NCBI RefSeq assembly: GCF_000265365.1
Contig: NC_018011.1
Coordinates: 1,674,001-1,738,000, forward strand
From: Alistipes finegoldii DSM 17242
GTDB lineage: Bacteria; Bacteroidota; Bacteroidia; Bacteroidales; Rikenellaceae
Direction of reading: 5' to 3'
Length of the DNA: 64,000 bases
The position numbers were made by a program, and so were the translations under genes. The notes beneath the pieces are model-generated. The model had not been told where the DNA came from. It saw only the letters and a program-made list of their open reading frames with translations, and ran no database searches. Of this stretch, positions 43,525 through 50,880 are shown in pieces (position 1 is the first letter of the stretch; the number at the start of each line of letters is the position of its first letter).

Positions 43525-45489
43525 CTATTCGAGTTTTTCGGTTAATGTCAGTTCACAGTCGTATTCCCCGCCGCAGAGTTCGCACCAGCCCCACACGACG
43601 GCGTCCATGCGTCCTTGGGCGATCAGTCCGGCGGAGTATTCCCGGATAAAGTTACAGCTTTTGTCGGGGAACGCAAAAAAAGTGCTCTCGCCTTTCAGCC
43701 CGTGCTTGATCGCGATCTGCCCCAGCATGATGTTCGGGAGCGTGTAGACGAACACCGCCGGAGAGGCCCCGCCCCCGTCGTCGGCGTCGATGACGGCCTG
43801 ATGGCGCATGTCGCTGTCGAGCGATGCGCTGCGGTTGGCCAGCACCACGCCGATCCGCTCGGCCGGGCAGTCGGGCCGTCGCCCGGCCAGCAGTTCGCAC
43901 GATGCGACGTAGGCCAGCTTGCAGAGGTCGTCCATCTTCGAAAACTTCATGTTCGGGTCTGCCAGCGCGCGGTATCTCTCGCGGATGAAGACGCCGAACG
44001 GCATCTCCGGATGCCGCGTTATGGCGACGTGCGCCGTGTCGCGGGCGGTGCGTATCTCTTCGGTCTCGTCGCCGCCTGCCTGTCCGGCGTTTGTTATGAC
44101 GTTGTTTCCGTTCGCTGCGGCGCACTCTTTCTGTCCGACGTTCGCTGCGGCGTTACTCTCGTCCGCTCCGGTGAATCCGGGTTGTTCGCCGGCTGTTTCC
44201 TGCCTGCGTTTGTTCTGTGCGTCGTCCCGGTCGGTTTCGGCGCCGTTTGTTCCGTCCTGACTGGCGGGATTTTCTCCGTCGCAGTATCGTCCGCCGAAAA
44301 CGTCGCTTCGCTCCGCCGCGGCATTCTCGTCCGTGCTGCCCGTCTCGTCCGTGCCGTATGCGTTCCGGCCCGTCCCGCGCCGGAATACCGCCGCGGCGTT
44401 GCAGCCGCCGAATCCCGATGCTGTTTTCAGCGCGGCGTCCGTCCGGGTCGTGCGGTGTTCCGCACTTATGTTCAGCGGATAGGGCACCCCGCACTCCGCA
44501 TAGCCTTTGACGCCGAAGACGCTCCCTTCGGCCAGTCCGTGCACCGTGACGATGCTTTCGATGACGCCCGAAGCGCCGAGCGTATGCCCGAAATAGGGTT
44601 TGAGCGAGTTGCAGGGCGTGCCGCACAGTCCTGCGAGATGCAGTGCCCGGCTCTCCATCTCGTCGTTGTAGAGCGTCGCCGTGCCGTGGGGATTGACCAT
44701 GCCGATCGCTGCGGCGCCGAGCGACGCTTCGCGGAGCGCCGCACGGATTGCGAACGCGAGTCCGTCGCCCGTGCGCGACGGAGCCGATATGTGGTTCGCG
44801 TCGTTGGAGATGCCGCCTCCCGCCACGGTGACGCCCGTCGCCGAAAGTCCTCTATCGGCCGTGAGCAGCACCGCGCCGCCGGCTTCGCCCAGCGTCAGCC
44901 CGTCGCGCGCCGCGTCGTAGGGGCGGCAGAGCACGGGACTTACCGATTTGAAGGCGTTGAATCCGCTGACGATGAAATCGCACAGCAGGTCGAATCCCGC
45001 GACGAAGACATGGTCGTACTCGCCGCTGCGGATCAGCCGCGACGCGACGACGATGGCCGACACGCCCGAAATGCAGGCGTTCGAGATCACCAGCGGCCGG
45101 TTCGCCGCCCCGAAATGCCTTCCGACGACCTCCGCCGTGTCGTTCAGGTCGCATTTCGCCGGATCACCGTTCAGCAGGCCGATGTTGCCTTTGGTCGTGG
45201 AGAGCAGGATGAGCGTCCGTTCGTTCGCGGGCGACACGCCCGATCGGGCGATCACCTCGCCCAGAGTCAGCAGCGCCAGTCGTTCCGCGGGCGTGTATTC
45301 CGCCACTGCCCGCTCCGCTGTCAGCTGCGCAAACCGTTCCGGGTCGATCCGGCAGACGGGCGTGCCGTCGTGCCATACCGAGAGATTCGTCCTCCCGGCG
45401 CGCACGGCCTCCATGTTCTCCCGCGTGCCGAATCCGAGCGCTGACAGGATGCTGTCGGGTCCCCACCAGACCGCTACTTCACGTCCCAT
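43525..45489 (-). CDS. Ketosynthase fused through a low-complexity linker to a truncated ketosynthase-like domain
   Basis: 654 residues. Residues 1-370 are a full ketosynthase with C139 (ISNACISG), H268 (NPHGTAT) and H302 (YFGHTLGASG). Residues about 372-482 are a Gly, Asn, Asp, Glu and Ala-rich linker without predicted structure. Residues about 483-650 form a second ketosynthase-like module (ERIGVVLANRSASLDSDMRHQ, FVYTLPNIMLGQIAIKHG) that has only the N-terminal half fold and no catalytic Cys, like the separate small KS-like proteins of related clusters. One intact frame, so a gene fusion. A second start 4 codons upstream (MEGEM) is possible. Confidence 0.85.
   Translation of the reverse strand: MGREVAVWWGPDSILSALGFGTRENMEAVRAGRTNLSVWHDGTPVCRIDPERFAQLTAERAVAEYTPAERLALLTLGEVIARSGVSPANERTLILLSTTKGNIGLLNGDPAKCDLNDTAEVVGRHFGAANRPLVISNACISGVSAIVVASRLIRSGEYDHVFVAGFDLLCDFIVSGFNAFKSVSPVLCRPYDAARDGLTLGEAGGAVLLTADRGLSATGVTVAGGGISNDANHISAPSRTGDGLAFAIRAALREASLGAAAIGMVNPHGTATLYNDEMESRALHLAGLCGTPCNSLKPYFGHTLGASGVIESIVTVHGLAEGSVFGVKGYAECGVPYPLNISAEHRTTRTDAALKTASGFGGCNAAAVFRRGTGRNAYGTDETGSTDENAAAERSDVFGGRYCDGENPASQDGTNGAETDRDDAQNKRRQETAGEQPGFTGADESNAAANVGQKECAAANGNNVITNAGQAGGDETEEIRTARDTAHVAITRHPEMPFGVFIRERYRALADPNMKFSKMDDLCKLAYVASCELLAGRRPDCPAERIGVVLANRSASLDSDMRHQAVIDADDGGGASPAVFVYTLPNIMLGQIAIKHGLKGESTFFAFPDKSCNFIREYSAGLIAQGRMDAVVWGWCELCGGEYDCELTLTEKLE
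44044..44376 (-). repeat. Low-complexity coding linker in the ketosynthase fusion
   Basis: It encodes about 110 residues rich in Gly, Asn, Ala, Asp and Glu, with partial recurrences (SNAAANVGQ, CAAANGNN, ITNAGQAGG; TDETGS, TDENAA). A strict period is not obvious, unlike the inserts of two other genes in this operon. It may be an older, more decayed repeat. Confidence 0.5.
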
Positions 45490-45917
45490 CTCTCCTTCCA
45501 TTTGCGGTAGAACTCCGGCGCGAGCAGCTGCAGCTCGCCGCGGGCGTCGAGAAACACCTGCGTCGAGCTTCCCTCGGCGACGATTTCTCCGTCGGTGGCG
45601 CTGCGGATCGTGTATTCGAAACATATTTTCGCCGCTTCGGTGGCGATATAACGGGTCTCGACCACGGCCGTGTCGTTTACGCGCAGCGGCTTTTTGTATT
45701 GCAGCTGCAGTTCGACGATCGGCGCGGTGTATCCGTTGGCATGGATGTCCATGTAGCCTAGCCCCGCGAATTCGCGCCCGAAGGCCTCGCGTCCGTCCTC
45801 GAAATAGCGCACGTATTCGCCGTGCCACACGATCTGCATCGAGTCCACCTCGCTGAACCTTACGCGCAGCGACGTCTTGCCGACCAGACTCGCCTCGGCT
45901 GTTTTTCTGCGTACCAT
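45474..45917 (-). CDS. Acyl-ACP/CoA thioesterase, 4HBT hotdog family
   Basis: 147 residues. The YbgC-like motif VRFSEVDSMQIVWHGEYVRYFEDG has the catalytic D25. It would release the finished chain or edit stalled intermediates. Overlaps the dehydratase gene by one base and the ketosynthase gene by 16 nt. Confidence 0.9.
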   Translation of the reverse strand: MVRRKTAEASLVGKTSLRVRFSEVDSMQIVWHGEYVRYFEDGREAFGREFAGLGYMDIHANGYTAPIVELQLQYKKPLRVNDTAVVETRYIATEAAKICFEYTIRSATDGEIVAEGSSTQVFLDARGELQLLAPEFYRKWKERWDVK

Positions 45918-46357
45918 CACTCTTCCATGTATATTTTCATCCGGCACTCGGCGACGGGCTTTCCGCCGCATTCGGTCCGTGCCGAAAGCAGGGTTACGTT
46001 CATTACCGCCTGTTCGACGACGATTGTCGTGACGAGCCGGCTGCCGACCGGGGGCAGTGCGTGGACTTTCAGGTCGTTCACGGCCCCGATATATCCCAGC
46101 CGCACCTTTTCGCCGCGGCTGCGGTCCATGTATCCTGCGCGCAGGGCGGCCGACTGGGCGATATGCTCGATCAGGCCGCACTCGCTGAGCGCGCCCTCTT
46201 CGACGAAGATGTTGTCTTCGCATACGGTCAGCCCGCTGCGGGCGCATCCGTCTTCGCCGATGCCGTAGAAGGCGTCCGCCATGACGATCGGCGGCCGCTG
46301 CGGAATGTATTCCACTATTTCGTCCGCCGCAATCAGGGCTTTCTCAGGTACTCCCAT
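45917..46357 (-). CDS. Hotdog-fold 3-hydroxyacyl-ACP dehydratase (ApeP-like)
   Basis: 146 residues. IPQRPPIVMADAFYGI followed by the acidic helix GLIEHIAQSAALRAGY fits the ApeP/FabZ-related dehydratases of aryl polyene clusters; the Glu of IEHIAQ is the expected catalytic residue. Probably pairs with the ApeI-like dehydratase found 6 kb downstream in the same operon. Start overlaps the radical SAM stop by 25 nt. Confidence 0.85.
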   Translation of the reverse strand: MGVPEKALIAADEIVEYIPQRPPIVMADAFYGIGEDGCARSGLTVCEDNIFVEEGALSECGLIEHIAQSAALRAGYMDRSRGEKVRLGYIGAVNDLKVHALPPVGSRLVTTIVVEQAVMNVTLLSARTECGGKPVAECRMKIYMEE

Positions 46358-47808
46358 AAAGGTCCTTTTTTATTTCGTTTCAGCCGCAGCGTATCGACCA
46401 GCGCGCTCTGCGGGTCGTCGGGGAAAACCCACGCCTTGCCCGTCGCGGCGGCCGCGCTGCGGGCCTCTTCCAAGTCGAAGTCCGGGGCGATGTAATAGGC
46501 CGGCGCCAGCAGGTCGTCGTCCGGGGCGACGACGCCTTCGCGTGCGGCCAGCTCCGCCAGCCGGGTGTGCGGATAGATGCGCATGCCCGCATAGGGGAAC
46601 ATGACGGTGTATTCCAGCCGGCGCGAATTTTCGATCGTTTCGCGCACATGCTCCCGCGTGTCGCCGTACCCGCCCAGAATCAGGAAGTGGGCGTAGTAGA
46701 CCCCGTTGTCCAGCGCCAGCCGGCTGGCCCGCACGACGTCGCCGAAGGTGAAGCGTTTGCCGTAGGCTTCCAGCGTCCGGTCGCAGAACGACTCGGTGCC
46801 GAATTCGATGTGGGTCAGGCCCGAAGCCCTGAACAGCCGCATCTGCTCGGCGTCGATGCCCCGCGGCGAGAAGTAGGCGCCCCACGCGACGTTCGTCCCG
46901 CGCCGGATGAGCGTTTCGGCCAGCCGGACGTTGTATTCGGGACGGATGTTGAACACCGAGTCGGTGAAGAACAGGTAATTTATGCCGTAATCGCGCTTGG
47001 CGCGGAGGATGTTTTCGGCGATGATTTCGGGGTCCATCGTGCGCACGCACCGCCCGTCGATATGAGGATACGAACAGTAGATGCACTCGTAGGGGCACCC
47101 CCGCTTGGTCTGGATGTTGAGCATGCCGCTCCGCTTCCAGTAATACCCGGTCAGCTCCGGCTCGAACTCCACTTCGATCGCCGGCAGGTAACTGCGCCGC
47201 CCGTTTTCGGTGCGTTCGTTTCCGGTGGGTGTGTTTTCCGTGGGTGTGTTTTCCGAGAGACGGTTTTTCGCAGGGCCGTTTCCCATAGGTCCGTTTCCCG
47301 TGCGTCCGTCGCGGGTATAGACCGCCGGAATGTCTGCCCCGGTTTCGCCCCGTTCCAAGGCTCCGATCAGCTCCGCCAGCGGCCCTTCGCCCTCGCCGTG
47401 AATGCCGTAATCGGCCCCCAGCTCCCGCATGAACGCCTGCGGATAGATCGAGAATCCCGCCCCGCCGATAATCAGGGGTGCGTCGCTGGCCGCGCGTATG
47501 ACGTCGATCAGCGCCTTGTACTCCGGCAGGAACCCCCGTCGGTCGAGCGAATTGGCGCCGTCCACGTTGCGCAGCGACACCCCGATATAGCGGGGCGCGA
47601 GCGTGCGGATGCGTTCGGCCAGCTCTTCGTCCGTGAGCAGGTTGCAGTCGGCCGTATCGACACGTATCCCGCTTATCGTGCGCTCAAGGTAGGTTTTCAG
47701 GTAGGAAATTCCGAGCGGATAAACGGGGTAGGGCGACGTGTGGCGGTTTGCCGAAATGAGTAATATGCTACATGCGCTCACGACCAGAACCGATAGAAAT
47801 TGAACCAT
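46333..47808 (-). CDS. B12-binding-domain radical SAM protein
   Basis: 491 residues. The N-terminal part (about 10-150) is a cobalamin-binding-like Rossmann fold (ILLISANRHTSPYPVYPLGISYLK). The radical SAM core has RGCPYECIYCSY with C238, C242 and C245. Between them residues 166-205 are a repetitive stretch with a five-residue period. The canonical DXHXXG of B12-binding domains is not seen, so cobalamin may not be bound. Methylation of the polyene or its aryl ring is the common guess for such enzymes. The start overlaps the acyltransferase gene by 31 nt and no later Met is suitable. Confidence 0.88.
   Translation of the reverse strand: MVQFLSVLVVSACSILLISANRHTSPYPVYPLGISYLKTYLERTISGIRVDTADCNLLTDEELAERIRTLAPRYIGVSLRNVDGANSLDRRGFLPEYKALIDVIRAASDAPLIIGGAGFSIYPQAFMRELGADYGIHGEGEGPLAELIGALERGETGADIPAVYTRDGRTGNGPMGNGPAKNRLSENTPTENTPTGNERTENGRRSYLPAIEVEFEPELTGYYWKRSGMLNIQTKRGCPYECIYCSYPHIDGRCVRTMDPEIIAENILRAKRDYGINYLFFTDSVFNIRPEYNVRLAETLIRRGTNVAWGAYFSPRGIDAEQMRLFRASGLTHIEFGTESFCDRTLEAYGKRFTFGDVVRASRLALDNGVYYAHFLILGGYGDTREHVRETIENSRRLEYTVMFPYAGMRIYPHTRLAELAAREGVVAPDDDLLAPAYYIAPDFDLEEARSAAAATGKAWVFPDDPQSALVDTLRLKRNKKGPLWEYLRKP
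47194..47313 (-). repeat. 15-bp tandem repeat in the radical SAM gene, about seven copies
   Basis: Plus-strand units of 15 nt start GTTTTCGG, GTTTCCGG, GTTTTCCG, GTTTTCCG, GTTTTTCG, GTTTCCCA, GTTTCCCG and keep exact phase. They encode five-residue units ending in Asn: GRTGN, GPMGN, GPAKN, RLSEN, TPTEN, TPTGN, ERTEN. The unit is a multiple of three, so copy-number change would keep the frame. Confidence 0.88.
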
Positions 47809-48659
47809 TGCCGCGGATAGCGCTTTACCACGGCTTCGAGCGAGCGGACGTAGCTTTCGAGCACGACGTTCGGGGTTTTGCCGTCCGGCGCCTCCGGAAT
47901 GTCGAAGATGAAGCGGTAACGCCTGCCGCGTTCGCGCATCGCATAGTAGAATACCGCCGGCGCCCGGAACTTCTCGGCGACGACGAAGGGTCCCGCCGGG
48001 AAGAGGGCCTTGCGGCCCATGAAGGTCACCGGCGCCGTGGCGCCGCCTTCGACGAAGCGGTCGCCCTGAAAGCAGACGTACTCCCTGCGGTCGAGCACCT
48101 CCTTGATCCGCAGGATCGACTCGATGCCGCCCTCGTTCACGGGGATCACCTTGTAGCCCTCCTGTTTGCAGTGCTTGTCCATGACGTTTTTGATCCGCCG
48201 GTATTCGGCGTCGTACATCACGAGGTGCATTTTGCGGGCGTAGTCGCCGAAGAACCCGGCCCCCGTGCCCCAGCAGCCGACGTGCGCGCCGATGATCACC
48301 GCGCCGCGCCCGCCGTCGAGCAGACGCAGGAAAGCGTCGTAATTCTCGAACTCGAACTTGTACCGGTCCGCCATGCCGCTGCCGATGGCCACCCGGTCGA
48401 TGATGGTCTGCCCCAGCGCGTAATAGTGGGCATAGAGTTTGACCGCCGAGCGGAAGACGCCGTAACGGAGTATGCGGCGGTTATAGAACCAGACGGCCCG
48501 CGTGGCGCGGGGTGCGAAAGGGATGAAGTAGACGACTACCAGCGAGAGGAAAGCGTACGCGGCGCGTATTCCGAACACGTTCATCAGGAAGATGAAGAAA
48601 CCGTATCCGAAAGATCCGCCGCGCGAGCGTCCGCTCCACCGTTTGTCGTTATTTGCCAT
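47778..48659 (-). CDS. Lysophospholipid acyltransferase family protein (LpxL/HtrB-like)
   Basis: 293 residues with an N-terminal membrane helix (about 20-46) and the acyltransferase motif AVIIGAHVGCWG with H126. Further blocks are VCFQGDRFV and GPFVVAEKFRAPAVFYYAMRERG. Inner-membrane enzyme that moves an acyl chain from ACP. Here it is the best candidate to attach the polyenoyl chain to a lipid, parallel to LpxL acting in lipid A. Overlaps the ACP gene by 11 nt. Confidence 0.9.
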   Translation of the reverse strand: MANNDKRWSGRSRGGSFGYGFFIFLMNVFGIRAAYAFLSLVVVYFIPFAPRATRAVWFYNRRILRYGVFRSAVKLYAHYYALGQTIIDRVAIGSGMADRYKFEFENYDAFLRLLDGGRGAVIIGAHVGCWGTGAGFFGDYARKMHLVMYDAEYRRIKNVMDKHCKQEGYKVIPVNEGGIESILRIKEVLDRREYVCFQGDRFVEGGATAPVTFMGRKALFPAGPFVVAEKFRAPAVFYYAMRERGRRYRFIFDIPEAPDGKTPNVVLESYVRSLEAVVKRYPRQWFNFYRFWS

Positions 48660-48897
48660 TCGTCCGGCTGATGATCAGGTCGTAGAAGTCCTGAAAAGTC
48701 TTCAGCTCCTTGAAGTCGGGACCCGTGAGCGTCACGCCGAAATTCTTGTCGACGAGCACCACGACATCCACCAGATCGAGGCTGTCGAGGTCGAGCGTTT
48801 CGAGCAGCGGCGCATCGGGGGTGATGACCTCCTGCTCCACTTCGAATTCGTCGGCCAAAACGGTATTGATTTTTTCGATGAGTTCCTGTTGTGTCAT
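48649..48897 (-). CDS. Acyl carrier protein (second of two)
   Basis: 82 residues. Phosphopantetheine site S39 in TLDLDSLDLVDVVVLVD. An alternative start eight codons upstream (MQINPTQT) would overlap the ketosynthase stop by 10 nt; the shorter form matches normal ACP length. Confidence 0.92.
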   Translation of the reverse strand: MTQQELIEKINTVLADEFEVEQEVITPDAPLLETLDLDSLDLVDVVVLVDKNFGVTLTGPDFKELKTFQDFYDLIISRTNGK

Positions 48898-48911
48898 TGT
48901 CTGCGTGGGAT

Positions 48912-50135
48912 TTATTTGCATTTCTTGATAATGAGGGTCGAGTTGGTTCCGCCGAATCCGAACGAGTTCGACAGAAAGCGGTCGAAGGCGAGGTCCACCT
49001 TGCGGGCGGGGATGTTGAGCTTCGAGGTGGCTTCGTCTCCCTGCGCGAAATTGATGTTCGGGGCGATGAATCCGTGCTCCATCATCAGCATCGAGTAGAC
49101 GATTTCGCTGGCTCCCGCCATCCACATTTCATGGCCGGTCATCGACTTGGTCGAGGCGACGTAGGGCCTGTTCGCGCCGAACACCTCGTCGATGGCCAGC
49201 GCTTCGTTGTAGTCGCCCAGCGGCGTCGAGGTGGCGTGGGCGTTGACGTAGGGAATCTCTCCGGGCTGCATGCCCGCATCCGCCAGACAGCGCAGCAGCG
49301 AGCGGCGCGGTCCGTCCACGTTCGGCACGGAGATATGCTCGCCGTTCGACGAGAATCCGTATCCGGCCACTTCGCCCAGTATCGCCGCGCCCCGGCGCAC
49401 CGCCGAGTCGTAGCTTTCGAGGATCACGGTCGCCGCGCCTCCGCTCGGTACCAGCCCGTCGCGGTCCTTATCGAAGGGGCGCGATGCCGCCGCGGGGTCC
49501 GATTCGCGCTTCGAGAAGGCTCCCAGCCCGTCGAAACTGCCGACCGAATAGAGGTTCACCTCCTGCGCTCCGCCGCATACGATGCGCTCCTGCAGTCCCT
49601 GCCGGATCATCAGGTATCCCATGCCGATCGCGTGCGAGCCGCTGGCGCAGGCCGCCGAGAGGGTGAGGTTGACGCCCCGCAGGTTGAAGATCACCGAGAG
49701 GTTCATCGTGACGGTCGAGTTCATCGACTGGAAGATGTTTCCCGAACCGACCATCGCCGTATTCCGCTTGGCGCGGATGATGTCGATGCCCTCGATCACC
49801 GGGGCCGCGCTGCTGTCATTGCCGTAGATGATGCCGACCTCGTTGGCCGCCAGAAACGCTTCGTCCATTCCCGCGTTGCGCATCGCCTCGGCCGTGGCCA
49901 TGTAGGCGTACTCGCCCTGCTGGGGCAGGCAGAGCCGCTTGCGGCGGTCGAGCGCCCCCTTCAGTTCGGGGCGCTTGACGATACCGGTCAGCGCCGATAT
50001 GTATCCCAGCTCCCTGCGCTCCGGGTCCAGCCCGATGCCCGAACGCCCTTCGCGCAGCGATTCGGTCACTTCGCCGAGGCTGGTGCCGATCGAGGACCAG
50101 ATGCCCAGTCCGGTGATGACTACTCTGTTTTCCAT
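48912..50135 (-). CDS. Beta-ketoacyl-ACP synthase (FabF-like)
   Basis: 407 residues, full length. Triad: LSAACASGSHA (C163), NAHATSTPLGD, KSMTGHEMWMAG. The middle His motif has HATST where FabF has HGTST. Third catalytic ketosynthase of the operon. Starts 4 nt after the ketoreductase stop. Different ketosynthases may handle the aryl starter and later extension rounds. Confidence 0.94.
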   Translation of the reverse strand: MENRVVITGLGIWSSIGTSLGEVTESLREGRSGIGLDPERRELGYISALTGIVKRPELKGALDRRKRLCLPQQGEYAYMATAEAMRNAGMDEAFLAANEVGIIYGNDSSAAPVIEGIDIIRAKRNTAMVGSGNIFQSMNSTVTMNLSVIFNLRGVNLTLSAACASGSHAIGMGYLMIRQGLQERIVCGGAQEVNLYSVGSFDGLGAFSKRESDPAAASRPFDKDRDGLVPSGGAATVILESYDSAVRRGAAILGEVAGYGFSSNGEHISVPNVDGPRRSLLRCLADAGMQPGEIPYVNAHATSTPLGDYNEALAIDEVFGANRPYVASTKSMTGHEMWMAGASEIVYSMLMMEHGFIAPNINFAQGDEATSKLNIPARKVDLAFDRFLSNSFGFGGTNSTLIIKKCK

Positions 50136-50139
50136 GGTG

Positions 50140-50880
50140 TCAGGTGTATAATCCTCCGTTGATCGATATCACCTCCCCCGTGATGTAGGAGGCCTTGTCC
50201 GAGATGAGGAACATCGCCAGATCGGCGACCTCCTCCGCCTCGCAGAAGCGTCCGGCGGGTATCTGTTTTTTGAGTTCCGCTTCGTCGAGGTCGGCGGTCA
50301 TGTCCGTGCGTACGAATCCCGGCGCGATGGCGTTTACCGTCACGCCCTTCTTGGCCACCTCCTGCGCCAGCGCCTTCGTCGCCGCGATCACGCCGCCTTT
50401 GGCCGCCGAATAGTTGGTCTGTCCGGGCAGTCCCTTGATTCCCGACAGCGAGACGATGTTGACGATGCGGCCGAAACGTTTGACCAGCATGTCCTTCAGC
50501 AGCGGGCGCGTGACGTTGTAGAATCCTCCGAGGCCGGTATCCACTACCGAGTGCCACTGCTGCGGCTCCATCCACATCATCAGAGTGTCGCTGCGGATGC
50601 CCGCGTTGTTCACCACCACCTCGATGACGGCTCCCTTGTGCCGCTCCTGCCACGCCGCGATCGCCGCCGCGGTCTCTTCGCCCGCGGCCACGTCGAACCG
50701 CAGGGTCTCCCCGTCGCCGCCCGCGGCGCGGACGCCTTCGAGCGTCCTTTGGGCTTCGTCGGCGTTCGAGCGGTAGTTGATGAGTACGTAGTAGCCGCTC
50801 CGGGCCAGCTTGAGACATATCTCGCGGCCTATGCCCCGGCTTCCGCCGGTGACGAGCGCATATTTCGTCGGTTCGGTCAT
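50140..50880 (-). CDS. 3-oxoacyl-ACP reductase (FabG-like SDR)
   Basis: 246 residues. NADPH motif VTGGSRGIGRE, NNAG at 91-94, catalytic S144, Y157 and K161 (SLSG, YSAAK). Reduces the beta-keto group after each extension. It is the only ketoreductase of the operon and starts within the lyase stop (ATGA). Confidence 0.95.
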   Translation of the reverse strand: MTEPTKYALVTGGSRGIGREICLKLARSGYYVLINYRSNADEAQRTLEGVRAAGGDGETLRFDVAAGEETAAAIAAWQERHKGAVIEVVVNNAGIRSDTLMMWMEPQQWHSVVDTGLGGFYNVTRPLLKDMLVKRFGRIVNIVSLSGIKGLPGQTNYSAAKGGVIAATKALAQEVAKKGVTVNAIAPGFVRTDMTADLDEAELKKQIPAGRFCEAEEVADLAMFLISDKASYITGEVISINGGLYT

